Shown here in pieces: positions 39,601 through 52,747 of a stretch of DNA of 64,000 nucleotides (the first letter of the stretch is position 1; each line of letters starts with the position of its first letter). Below the pieces are notes generated by a model. It was not told the origin of the DNA. It did not search any database and saw nothing but the letters and a program-made list of their open reading frames with translations. Origin of the DNA: Xylocopa sonorina. Its lineage: Eukaryota; Arthropoda; Insecta; Hymenoptera; Apidae. The stretch is taken from NCBI RefSeq assembly GCF_050948175.1, contig NW_027490176.1:496001-560000 (forward strand). Direction: 5' to 3'. The position numbers were made by a program, and so were the translations under genes.

Positions 39601-42600
39601 ATAGAAATGAGATGCGATATCGCGTTTTAAGAAGCATTAGAAATCTATTGCTTCGATACGTAGACATCTGCAAACGCTATTTCCTAGCGAGGAAGTGTGG
39701 CATTCACATTCATTTGAAGTGTAGACGAGGAATACATAACACTTCGCAAATCATATTATATCTTACCATGAAACATAGAAATGGGATGCGATATCGCGTT
39801 TTAAGAATCATAAAAGCTCTATTGCTACGATACGTAGACATCTGCAAACGCTATTTCCTTGCAAGGAGGTGTCGCATTTACATTCATTTGAATCGTAGAC
39901 GAGGAATACATGACAATTCACAAATCATATTATATCTTACCATGAAACATAGAAATGAGATGCGATATCGCGTTTTAAGAAGCATTAGAAATCTATTGCT
40001 TCGATACGTAGACATCTGCAAACGCTATTTCCTAGCGAGGAAGTGTGGCATTCACATTCATTTGAAGTGTAGACGAGGAATACATAACACTTCGCAAATC
40101 ATATTATATCTTACCATGAAACATAGAAATGGGATGCGATATCGCGTTTTAAGAATCATAAAAACTCTATTGCTACGATACGTAGACATCTGCAAACGCT
40201 ATTTCCTTGCAAGGAAGTGTCGCATTTACATTCATTTGAATCGTTGACGAGGAATGCATAACACTTCCAAATGAATATTATATCTTGTCATAAAACATAG
40301 ATATGAGATGCAATATCTCGTTTTAACAAGCATTTGAACTCTATTGCTTCGATACGTAGACATCTGCAAACGCTATTTCCTTGCAAGGAAGTGTCGCATT
40401 TGCATTCATTTGAATCGTATAAGAGGAATGCATAACACTTCGCAATGAATATTATATCTTATCATGAATCATAGATATGAGATGCAATATCTCGTTTCAA
40501 GAAGCATTTGAACTCTATTGCTACGATACGTAGACATCTGCAGACGTTATTTCCTAGCAAGGAAGTGTCGCATTCACATTCATTTGAAGTGTAGACGAGG
40601 AATACATGACACTTCGCAAATCATATTATATCTTACCATGAAACATAAAAATGAGATGCGATATCGCGTTTTAAGAAGCATTAGAACTCTATCGCTACGA
40701 TACCTAGACATCTGCAGACACTATTTCCTAGCAAGGAAGTGTCGCATTTGCATTCATTTGAAGTGTAGACGAGGAATACATGACACTTCGCAATGAATAT
40801 TATATCTTACCATGAAACATAGATATGAGATGCAATATCTCGTTTTAAGAAGCATTTGAACTCTATTGCTTCGATACGTAGACATCTGCAAACGCTATTT
40901 CCTTGCAAGGAGGTGTCGCATTTACATTCATTTGAATCGTAGACGAGGAATACATGACAATTCGCAAATCATATTATATCTTACCATGAAACATAGAAAT
41001 GAGATGCGATATCGCGTTTTAAGAAGCATTAGAAATCTATTGCTTCGATACGTAGACATCTGCAAACGCTATTTCCTAGCGAGGAAGTGTGGCATTCACA
41101 TTCATTTGATGTGTAGACGAGGAATACATAACACTTCGCAAATCATATTATATCTTACCATGAAACATAGAAATGGGATGCGATATCGCGTTTTAAGAAT
41201 CATAAAAGCTCTATTGCTACGATACGTAGACATCTGCAAACGCTATTTCCTTGCAAGGAGGTGTCGCATTTACATTCATTTGAATCGTAGACGAGGAATA
41301 CATGACAATTCACAAATCATATTATATCTTACCATGAAACATAGAAATGAGATGCGATATCGCGTTTTAAGAAGCATTAGAAATCTATTGCTTCGATACG
41401 TAGACATCTGCAAACGCTATTTCCTAGCGAGGAAGTGTGGCATTCACATTCATTTGAAGTGTAGACGAGGAATACATAACACTTCGCAAATCATATTATA
41501 TCTTACCATGAAACATAGAAATGGGATGCGATATCGCGTTTTAAGAATCATAAAAACTCTATTGCTACGATACGTAGACATCTGCAAACGCTATTTCCTT
41601 GCAAGGAAGTGTCGCATTTACATTCATTTGAATCGTTGACGAGGAATGCATAACACTTCCAAATGAATATTATATCTTGTCATAAAACATAGATATGAGA
41701 TGCAATATCTCGTTTTAACAAGCATTTGAACTCTATTGCTTCGATACGTAGACATCTGCAAACGCTATTTCCTTGCAAGGAAGTGTCGCATTTGCATTCA
41801 TTTGAATCGTATAAGAGGAATGCATAACACTTCGCAATGAATATTATATCTTATCATGAATCATAGATATGAGATGCAATATCTCGTTTCAAGAAGCATT
41901 TGAACTCTATTGCTACGATACGTAGACATCTGCAGACGTTATTTCCTAGCAAGGAAGTGTCGCATTCACATTCATTTGAAGTGTAGACGAGGAATACATG
42001 ACACTTCGCAAATCATATTATATCTTACCATGAAACATAAAAATGAGATGCGATATCGCGTTTTAAGAAGCATTAGAACTCTATCGCTACGATACCTAGA
42101 CATCTGCAGACACTATTTCCTAGCAAGGAAGTGTCGCATTTGCATTCATTTGAAGTGTAGACGAGGAATACATGACACTTCGCAATGAATATTATATCTT
42201 ACCATGAAACATAGATATGAGATGCAATATCTCGTTTTAAGAAGCATTTGAACTCTATTGCTTCGATACGTAGACATCTGCAAACGCTATTTCCTTGCAA
42301 GGAGGTGTCGCATTTACATTCATTTGAATCGTAGACGAGGAATACATGACAATTCGCAAATCATATTATATCTTACCATGAAACATAGAAATGAGATGCG
42401 ATATCGCGTTTTAAGAAGCATTAGAAATCTATTGCTTCGATACGTAGACATCTGCAAACGCTATTTCCTAGCGAGGAAGTGTGGCATTCACATTCATTTG
42501 AAGTGTAGACGAGGAATACATAACACTTCGCAAATCATATTATATCTTACCATGAAACATAGAAATGGGATGAGATATCGCGTTTTAAGAATCATAAGAA

Positions 42601-45600
42601 CTCTATTGCTACGATACGTAGACATCTGCAGACACTATTTCCTAGCAAGGAAGTGTCGCATTTGCATTCATTTGAAGTGTAGACGAGGAATACATGACAC
42701 TTCGCAATGAATATTATATCTTACCATGAAACATAGATATGAGATGCAATATCTCGTTTTAAGAAGCATTTGAACTCTATTGCTTCGATACGTAGACATC
42801 TGCAAACGCTATTTCCTTGCAAGGAGGTGTCGCATTTACATTCATTTGAATCGTAGACGAGGAATACATGACAATTCGCAAATCATATTATATCTTACCA
42901 TGAAACATAGAAATGGGATGCGATATCGCGTTTTAAGAATCATAAAAACTCTATTGCTACGATACGTAGACATCTGCAAACGCTATTTCCTTGCAAGGAA
43001 GTGTCGCATTTACATTCATTTGAATCGTTGACGAGGAATGCATAACACTTCCAAATGAATATTATATCTTGTCATAAAACATAGATATGAGATGCAATAT
43101 CTCGTTTTAACAAGCATTTGAACTCTATTGCTTCGATACGTAGACATCTGCAAACGCTATTTCCTTGCAAGGAAGTGTCGCATTTGCATTCATTTGAATC
43201 GTATAAGAGGAATGCATAACACTTCGCAATGAATATTATATCTTATCATGAATCATAGATATGAGATGCAATATCTCGTTTCAAGAAGCATTTGAACTCT
43301 ATTGCTACGATACGTAGACATCTGCAGACGTTATTTCCTAGCAAGGAAGTGTCGCATTCACATTCATTTGAAGTGTAGACGAGGAATACATGACACTTCG
43401 CAAATCATATTATATCTTACCATGAAACATAAAAATGAGATGCGATATCGCGTTTTAAGAAGCATTAGAACTCTATCGCTACGATACCTAGACATCTGCA
43501 GACACTATTTCCTAGCAAGGAAGTGTCGCATTTGCATTCATTTGAAGTGTAGACGAGGAATACATGACACTTCGCAATGAATATTATATCTTACCATGAA
43601 ACATAGATATGAGATGCAATATCTCGTTTTAAGAAGCATTTGAACTCTATTGCTTCGATACGTAGACATCTGCAAACGCTATTTCCTTGCAAGGAGGTGT
43701 CGCATTTACATTCATTTGAATCGTAGACGAGGAATACATGACAATTCGCAAATCATATTATATCTTACCATGAAACATAGAAATGAGATGCGATATCGCG
43801 TTTTAAGAAGCATTAGAAATCTATTGCTTCGATACGTAGACATCTGCAAACGCTATTTCCTAGCGAGGAAGTGTGGCATTCACATTCATTTGAAGTGTAG
43901 ACGAGGAATACATAACACTTCGCAAATCATATTATATCTTACCATGAAACATAGAAATGGGATGAGATATCGCGTTTTAAGAATCATAAGAACTCTATTG
44001 CTACGATACGTAGACATCTGCAAACGCTATTTCCTAGCGAGGAAGTGTGGCATTCACATTCATTTGAATTGTAGACGAGGAATACATAACACTTCGCAAA
44101 TCATATTATATCTTACCATGAAACATAGAAATGGGATGCGATATCGCGTTTTAAGAATCATAAAAACTCTATTGCTACGATACGTAGACATCTGCAAACG
44201 CTATTTCCTTGCAAGGAAGTGTCGCATTTACATTCATTTGAATCGTAGACGAGGAATGCATAACACTTCCAAATGAATATTATATCTTATCATAAAACAT
44301 AGATATGAGATGCAATATCTCGTTTTAACAAGCATTTGAACTCTATTGCTTCGATACGTAGACATCTGCAAACGCTATTTCCTTGCAAGGAAGTGTCGCA
44401 TTTGCATTCATTTGAATCGTATAAGAGGAATGCATAACACTTCGCAATGAATATTATATCTTATCATGAATCATAGATATGAGATGCGATATCGCGTTTT
44501 AAGAAGCATTAGGAATCTATTGCTACGATACGTAGACATCTGCAAACGCTATTTCCTTGCAAGGAAGTGTCGCATTTACATTCATTTGAAGTGTAGACGA
44601 GGAATACATAACACTTCGCAAATCATATTATAACTTACCATGAAACATAGAAATGAGATGCGATATCGCGTTTTAAGAAGCATTAGAAATCTATTGATAC
44701 GATACCTAGACATCTGCAGACACTATTTCCTAGCAAGGAAGTGTCGCATTTACATTCATTTGAAGTGTAGACGAGGAATACATAACACTTCGCAAATCAT
44801 ATTATATCTTACCATGAAACATAAAAATGAGATGCGATATCGCGTTTTAAGAAGCATTAGAACTCTATCGCTACGATACCTAGACATCTGCAGACACTAT
44901 TTCCTAGCAAGGAAGTGTCGCATTTACATTCATTTGAAGTGTAGACGAGGAATACATAACACTTCGCAAATCATATTATAACTTACCATGAAACATAGAA
45001 ATGAGATGCGATATCGCGTTTTAAGAAGCATTTGAACTCTATTGCTTCGATACGTAGACATCTGCAAACGCTATTTCCTTGCAAGGAGGTGTCGCATTTA
45101 CATTCATTTGAATCGTAGACGAGGAATACATGACAATTCGCAAATCATATTATATCTTACCATGAATCATAGAAATGAGATGCGATATCGCGTTTTAAGA
45201 GGCATTAGAAATCTATTGCTTCGATACGTAGACATCTGCAAACGCTATTTCCTAGCGAGGAAGTGTGGCATTCACATTCATTTGAAGTGTAGACGAGGAA
45301 TACATAACACTTCGCAAATCATATTATATCTTACCATGAAACATAGAAATGGGATGCGATATCGCGATTTAAGAATCATAAGAACTCTATTGCTACGATA
45401 CGTAGACATCTGCAAACGCTATTTCCTAGCGAGGAAGTGTGGCATTCACATTCATTTGAATTGTAGACGAGGAATACATAACACTTCGCAAATCATATTA
45501 TATCTTACCATGAAACATAGAAATGGGATGCGATATCGCGTTTTAAGAATCATAAAAACTCTATTGCTACGATACGTAGACATCTGCAAACGCTATTTCC

Positions 45601-46034
45601 TTGCAAGGAAGTGTCGCATTTACATTCATTTGAATCGTTGACGAGGAATGCATAACACTTCCAAATGAATATTATATCTTATCATAAAACATAGATATGA
45701 GATGCAATATCGCGTTTTAACAAGCATTTGAACTCTATTGCTTCGATACGTAGACATCTGCAAACGCTATTTCCTTGCAAGGAAGTGTCGCATTTGCATT
45801 CATTTGAATCGTATAAGAGGAATGCATAACACTTCGCAATGAATATTATATCTTATCATGAATCATAGATATGAGATGCAATATCTCGTTTCAAGAAGCA
45901 TTTGAACTCTATTGCTACGATACGTAGACATCTGCAGACGTTATTTCCTAGCAAGGAAGTGTCGCATTTACATTCATTTGAAGTGTAGACGAGGAATACA
46001 TGACACTTCGCAAATCATATTATATCTTACCATG
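36659..46034 (+). repeat. 174-bp satellite array, block 5
   Basis: About 54 monomers, the most regularly organised part of the window. Most of it is a 7- to 8-monomer higher-order repeat. The right end stops at 'ttaccatg', where the next LTR is inserted. Frames such as 38256-39029 are the satellite frame, interrupted at fixed places in every higher-order unit by TGA in type-B monomers. Confidence 0.97.
37320..45950 (+). repeat. 7/8-monomer higher-order repeat (1218 and 1392 bp)
   Basis: The same multi-monomer block starts at 38256, 39474, 40866, 42258, 43650 and 45042. The spacings are 1218 bp (7 x 174) once and 1392 bp (8 x 174) four times. Constant members include a monomer with 'aggaggtgtcgc' plus 'catgacaattcgc', one with 'gcgaggaagtgtggcattcac', one with 'gaaatgggatgcg', and type-B monomers with 'gttttaacaagcatttg' and 'cgtataagaggaatgc'. 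Units at 42258-43031 are internally rearranged. Copies are nearly identical, implying recent amplification. Confidence 0.9.
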
Positions 46035-46168
46035 TGTCACGTCCCGAGGTGCGGTTGCGCTCGCAACGGTGGCACAAAGTCGTAACCGTTCCCGAAAATA
46101 ACGCGAATTACGTCCGGACCGTGTTCGTTGGCGTTTCGGACTCGATAAAACGATAATTAACACTGAAC

Positions 46169-46435
46169 TTACCTTGCGAAGGCTTGATTCCGCTGTCTGA
46201 TTTCTCTTTCCAGGTACCTGGAGCGCCTTGGATCCGCAACCGGGATGGCGGCGGCGTACGGCTGGAACGGAGGTACGGGTCGTGCGGCGAAGGAAACCTC
46301 CTTCACAGGAACCAGGGCTCGAACGTAGGAAATTGAATATTCCGGTGCATCACCCACGTATTCCCGAGCGAGACGACGAACAAACTCTCTCCTCCCCGCG
46401 CGTCGTGTACTCTTTGTCGGAGGTGCAAGGCTCGT
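46169..46435 (-). pseudogene. LTR-internal ORF without ATG
   Basis: Open frame of 88 codons equivalent to that at 11891-12157: ACG at the start position, central 27-residue block absent, DPRRSRYLEREI and the GTAAG-overlapping stop preserved (the base after the stop context reads GTAAGTTCAG). Function unknown. Confidence 0.35.
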
Positions 46436-46904
46436 CGAGAATACTTGAACTTCGGTGGAGTACGGCGCGGCTAAGCGTTGGTTCGCTCTAGCTTACCGGG
46501 ATCAACCTGGGCGCAAGATATTCTGTACACGGTAGAAGTGAGGATGGAGCAACTAAGCGCTGGTTCGCTCTAGTCGTCGAGCCTCAAGACTATCGCAGAT
46601 GAGATATAGAAATAGAATAATCGCGAGCGTACCCGTGGAGTAAAATTAAGGAATTGTATTTGAACTTGAATAAAGATACTTTGAATCTGGTAAAAAAGAA
46701 ACTATATTCTATGATTTCACTATACTAGATACACTTGACTAAATTCTAAGTTACTGACTAGCGATTACAATGAGAATTAGAAATAGTATAAAGTATCGAA
46801 TGGACTCCGCTATGGGAGTATGGATAGAGACGAATGCATTAGAGCTAATTGCTCGTTGCGAATGAGCCTATTGCTCGGAAGTGCATCGTTCGGATGCTGG
46901 ATTA

Positions 46905-47039
46905 GAACTCCTCGGTTCGGAGATGAGATACGAACTCTCCAGTTCGGAGATGAGATGAGAACTCTCCAGTTCGGAGGTGAGATTGGAACTCTCCAGTTCG
47001 GAGATGAGATGAGAACTCTCCAGTTCGGAGGTGAGATTG
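46905..47039 (+). repeat. 27-bp minisatellite inside the LTR (five units)
   Basis: Five tandem 27-bp units with the core CTCCAGTTCGGAG, whose ends are complementary (CTCC/GGAG). Copy number varies between the LTRs: two (11757 LTR), four (29343-29450), three (35999-36079), five (here), three (53698-53778) and three (61219-61299). It lies downstream of the TATA-like box in the element's sense direction, so it would be in the transcribed leader. It accounts for much of the LTR length difference. Confidence 0.9.
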
Positions 47040-47619
47040 GAACTGACTCTCGGATCTCGCGTCCGCGACCTCCTCGGGTCGCGCGGCGCGCGAGTCGCTG
47101 GGCCCTCGCGGTGGGGCGGACGGTCGGAGTAGGGCGGCCGCTCGGCCCTCGTGGTGGGGCGGCCGTTCGGAGTGGGGCGCGGCCCGCGTTAAGCGTGAGC
47201 CGCGAGCGTCGAGAGTGCGCGCGAGTGCAACGGAACGTAACCGTGCATGAATAAAATATATACATATATTTACTTAAATCTAGGTGTGTGTTGGTGTGTA
47301 TGTACATATATGAGTAGTGTGCTTATTCTAATCCCACATGTACGAGAAGTACGTATAGGGCTTCGTGATCGCTGGGGATTCGACCCAGTACGTGTCGGAG
47401 AGCGCCTCGCCCTCGTAATACGGGGTGAAGTCCTCCCCCTCGTGTGTGGAGATCGCGCGTGGGCGCGGCATGCTGCATCCCTCTTCCCTCTCGTACCTTT
47501 GTCTCCTTCTGTAGGGACGGCGAGTCGGCGGGTGGCCCGTGTGCAGGGGCTCCGGATACGGATGCTGGGGATGATGAGGTGGACGCCGGAGGGTGGCAGG
47601 CGGTACGCCTGACGTTACA

Positions 47620-48315
47620 CATGAAACATAGAAATGAGATGCGATATCGCGTTTTAAGAAGCATTAGAAAGCTATTGCTACTATACGTAGACATCTGCAA
47701 ACGCTATTTCCTAGCGAGGAAGTATCGCATTCACATTCATTTGAAGTGTAGACGAGGAATACATAACACTTCGCAAATCATGTTATATCTTACCATGAAA
47801 CATAGAAACGAAATGCGATATCGCGTTTTAAGAAGCATTAGGAATCTATTGCTACGATACGTAGACATCTGCAAACGCTATTTCTTTGCAAGGAAGTGTC
47901 GCATTTACATTCATTTGAAGTGTAGACGAGGAATACATAACACTTCGCAAATCATATTATATCTTACCATGAAACATAGAAATGAGATGCGATATCGCGT
48001 TTTAAGAAGCATTAGAAAGCTATTGCTACTATACGTAGACATCTGCAAACGCTATTTCCTAGCGAGGAAGTATCGCATTCACATTCATTTGAAGTGTAGA
48101 CGAGGAATACATAACACTTCGCAAATCATGTTATATCTTACCATGAAACATAGAAATGAGATGCGATATCGCGTTTTAAGAAGCATTAGGAATCTATTGC
48201 TACGATACGTAGACATCTGCAAACGCTATTTCCTTGCAAGGAAGTGCCGCATTTACATTCATTTGAAGTGTAGACGAGGAATACATAACACTTCGCAAAT
48301 CATATTATAACTTAC
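47620..48315 (+). repeat. Dimeric higher-order repeat (348 bp x 2)
   Basis: Two neighbouring monomers, one with 'gaaagctattgctactatacg' and 'aagtatcgcattcac' plus 'aaatcatgttatatc', the other with 'attaggaatctattg', are repeated as a pair at 348-bp spacing with only a few differences (for example 'tttctttgc' against 'tttccttgc'). Confidence 0.85.
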
Positions 48316-51300
48316 CATGAAACATAGAAATGAGATGCGATATCGCGTTTTAAGAAGCATTAGAAATCTATTGATACGATACCTAGACATCTGCAGACAC
48401 TATTTCCTAGCAAGGAAGTGTCGCATTTACATTCATTTGAAGTGTAGACGAGGAATACATAACACTTCGCAAATCATATTATATCTTACCATGAAACATA
48501 GAAATGAGATGCGATATCGCGTTTTAAGAAGCATTAGAAATCTATTGCTACGATACGTAGACATCTGCAAACGCTATTTCCTAGCGAGGAAGTGTGGCAT
48601 TCACATTCATTTGAATTGTAGACGAGGAATACATAACACTTCGCAAATCATATTATATCTTACCATGAAACATAGAAATGGGATGCGATATCGCGTTTTA
48701 AGAATCATAAAAACTCTATTGCTACGATACGTAGACATCTGCAAACGCTATTTCCTTGCAAGGAAGTGTCGCATTTACATTCATTTGAATCGTAGACGAG
48801 GAATGCATAACACTTCCAAATGAATATTATATCTTATCATAAAACATAGATATGAGATGCAATATCTCGTTTTAACAAGCATTTGAACTCTATTGCTTCG
48901 ATACGTAGACATCTGCAAACGCTATTTCCTTGCAAGGAAGTGTCGCATTTGCATTCATTTGAATCGTATAAGAGGAATGCATAACACTTCGCAATGAATA
49001 TTATATCTTATCATGAATCATAGATATGAGATGCAATATCTCGTTTCAAGAAGCATTTGAACTCTATTGCTACGATACGTAGACATCTGCAGACGTTATT
49101 TCCTAGCAAGGAAGTGTCGCATTTACATTCATTTGAAGTGTAGACGAGGAATACATGACACTTCGCAAATCATATTATATCTTACCATGAAACATACAAA
49201 TGAGATGCGATATCGCGTTTTAAGAAGTATTAGAAATCTATTACTACGATACGTAGACATCTGCAAACGCTGTTTCCTAGCGAGGAAGTGTGGCATTCAC
49301 ATTCATTTGAAGTGTAGACTAGGAATACATAACACTTCGCAAATCATATTATATCTTACCATGAAACATAGAAATGAGATGCGATATCGCGTTTTAAGAA
49401 GCATTAGAACTCTATCGCTACGATACCTAGATATCTGCAGACACTATTTCCTAGCAGGGAAGTGTCGCATTTGCATTCATTTGAAGCGTAGGCGAGGAAT
49501 ACATGACACTTCGCAATGAATATTATATCTTACCATGAAACATAGATATGAGATGCAATATCTCGTTTTAAGAAGCATTTGAACTCTATTGCTTCGATAC
49601 GTAGACATCTGCAAACGCTATTTCCTTGCAAGGAAGTGTCGCATTTACATTCATTTGAAGTGCAGACGAGGAATACATGACACTTCACAAATTATATTAT
49701 ATCTTACCATGAAACATAGAAATGAGATGCGATATTGTGTTTTGAGAAGCATTAGAACTCTATTGCTACGATACGTAGACACCTGCGAACGCTATTTCCT
49801 AGCGAGGAAGTGTGGCATTCACATTCATTTGAAGTGTAGACGAAGAATACATAACACTTCGCAAATCATATTATATCTTACCATGAAACATAAAAATGAG
49901 GTGCGATATCGCGTTTTAAGAATCATAAAAACTCTATTGCTACGATACGTAGACATCTGCAAACGATATTTCCTTGCAAGGAAGTGTCGCATTTACATTC
50001 ATATGAAGTGTAGACGAGGAATACATAACACTTCGCAAATCATATTATATCTTACCATGAAACATAGAAATGAGATGCAATATCGCGTTTTAAGAGTCAT
50101 AAGAACTCTACTGCTACGATACGTAGACATCTGCAAACGCTATTTCCTTGCAAGCAAGTGTCGCATTTACATTCATTTGAATCGTAGACGAGGAATACAT
50201 GACACTTCGCAAATCATATTATATCTTACCATGAAACATAGAAACGAGAAGCGACATCGCGTTTTAAGAAGCATTAGAAATCTATTGCTTCGATACGTAG
50301 ACATCTGCAAACGCTATTTGCTTGCAAGGAAGTGTCGCATTTACATTCATTTGAAGTGTGGACGAGGAATACATAACACTTCGCAAACCATATTATATCT
50401 TACCATGAAACATAGAAATGAGATGCGATATCGCGTTTTAAGAATCATAAGAACTCTATTGCTACGATACGTAGACATCTGCAAACGCTGTTTCCTAGCG
50501 AGGAAGTGTGGCATTCACATTCATTTGAAGTGTAGACGAGGAATACATAACACTTCGCAAATCATATTATATCTTACCATGAAACACCGAAATGAGATGC
50601 GATATCGCGTCTTAAGAAGCATTAGAACTCTACTGCTACGATACGCAGACATCTGCAAACGCTATTTCCTAGCGAGGAAGTGTCGCATTCACATTCATTT
50701 GAAGTGTAGACGAGGAATACATAACACTTCGCAAATCATATTATATCTTACCATGAAACATAGAAATGAGATGCGATATCGCGTTTTAAGAAGCATTAGA
50801 ACTCTATTTCAACGATACGTAGACATCTGCAAACGCTATTTCCTTGCAAGGAAGTGTCGCATTTACATTCATTTGAAGTGTAGACGAGGAATACATAACA
50901 CTTCGCAAATCATATTATACCTTACCATGAAACATAGAAATGAGATGCGATATCGCGTTTTAAGAATCATAAGAACTCTATTGCTACGATACGTAGACAT
51001 CTGCAAACGCTATTTCCTAGCAAAGAAGTGTCGCATTTACATTCATTTGAATCGTAGACGAGGAATGCATAACACTTCGTAATGAATATTATATCTTACC
51101 ATGAAACATAGAAATGAGATGCGATATCGCGTTTTAAGAATCATAAGAACACTATTGCTACGATACGTAGACATCTGCAAACGCTATTTCCTAGCAAAGA
51201 AGTGTCGCATTTACATTCATTTGAATCGTAGACGAGGAATGCATAACACTTCGTAATGAATATTATATCTTACCATGAAACATAGAAATAAGATGCGATA

Positions 51301-52747
51301 TCGCGTTTTAAGAATCATAAGAACACTATTGCTACGATACGTAGACATCTGCAAACGCTATTTCCTTGCAAGGAAGTGTCGCATTTACATTCATTTGAAT
51401 CGTAGACGAGGAATGCATAACACTTCGCAATGAATATTATATCTTATCATGAAACATAGATATGAGATACAATATCTCGTTTTAAGAAGCATTTGAACTC
51501 TATTGCTTCGATACGTAGACATCTGCAAACGCTATTTCCTTGCTAGGAAGTGTCGCATTTACATTCACTTGAAGTGTAGACGAGGAATACATATCACTTC
51601 GCAAATCATATTATATCTTACCCTGAAACATAGAAATGAGATGCGATATCGCGTTTTAAGAAGCATTAGAAAGCTGCTGCTACGATACGTAGACATCTGC
51701 AAACGCTATTTCCTTGCAAGGAAGTGTCGCATTTACGTTCATTTGAATCGTAGACGACGAATGCATAACACTTCGCAATGAATATTATATCTTATCATGA
51801 AACATAGATATGAGATGCAATATTTCGTTTTAAGAAGCATTTGAACTCCATTGCTTCGATACGTAGACATCTGCAAACGCTATTTCCTTGCAAGGAAGTG
51901 TCGCATTTACATTCATTTGAAGTGTAGACAAGGAATACATAACACTTCGCAAATCATATTATATCTTACCATGAAACATAGAAATGAGATGCGATATCGC
52001 GTTTTAAGAAGCATTAGAACTCTATTGCTACGATACCTAGATATCTGCAGACGCTATTTCCTAGCAAGGAAGTGTCGCATTTACATTCATTTGAAGTGTA
52101 GACGAGGAATACATGATACTTCGCAAATCATATTATATCTTACCATGAAACATAGAAATGAGATGCGATATCGCGTTTTAAGAAGCATTAGAACACTATT
52201 GCTACGATACCTAGATATCTGCAGACGCTATTTCCTTGCAAGGAAGTGTCGCATTTACATTCATTTGAAGTGTAGACAAGGAATACGTAACACTTCGCAA
52301 ATCATATTATATCTTACCATGAAACATAGAAATGGGATGCGATATCGCGTTTTAAGAAGCATTAGAACTCTATTGCTACGATACCTAGATACCTGCAGAC
52401 GCTATTTCCTAGCAAGGAAGTGTCGCATTTACATTCATTTGAAGTGTAGACGAAGAATACACAACACTTCGCAAATCATATTATATCTTACCATGAAACA
52501 TAGAAATGAGATGCGATATCGCGTTTTAAGAAGCATTAGAACTCTATCGCTACGATACCTAGACATCTGCAGACGCTATTTCCTGGCAAGGAAGTGTCGC
52601 ATTTACATTCATTTGAAGTTGTAGACGAGGAATACATGACACTTCGCAAATCATATTATATCTTACCATGAAACATAGAAATGAGATGCGATATCGCGTT
52701 TTAAGAAGCATTAGAACTCTATCGCTACGATACCTAGACATCTGCAG
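47620..52747 (+). repeat. 174-bp satellite array, block 6
   Basis: About 29 monomers. The left end has a two-copy dimer and the middle is a long run of type-A monomers open from 49589 to 51082. The right part has type-A copies with 'gatacctagacatctgcagac' and one 175-bp monomer with 'ttgaagttgtagac' (52616). The block stops at 'catctgcag', where the full-length element is inserted. Confidence 0.97.

Larger units (their letters stand above)
46035..47619 (-). mobile_element. Solo LTR of family A (1585 bp)
   Basis: TGTCACGTC...GACGTTACA termini with a perfect TSD, CATG (46031-46034 and 47620-47623). The insertion point in the monomer and the TSD are the same as for the LTR at 11757. It shares with that LTR the 81-bp deletion and 'aaccagggctcg'. 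It differs in having five minisatellite units rather than two and a complete TATA-like region. Confidence 0.95.
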
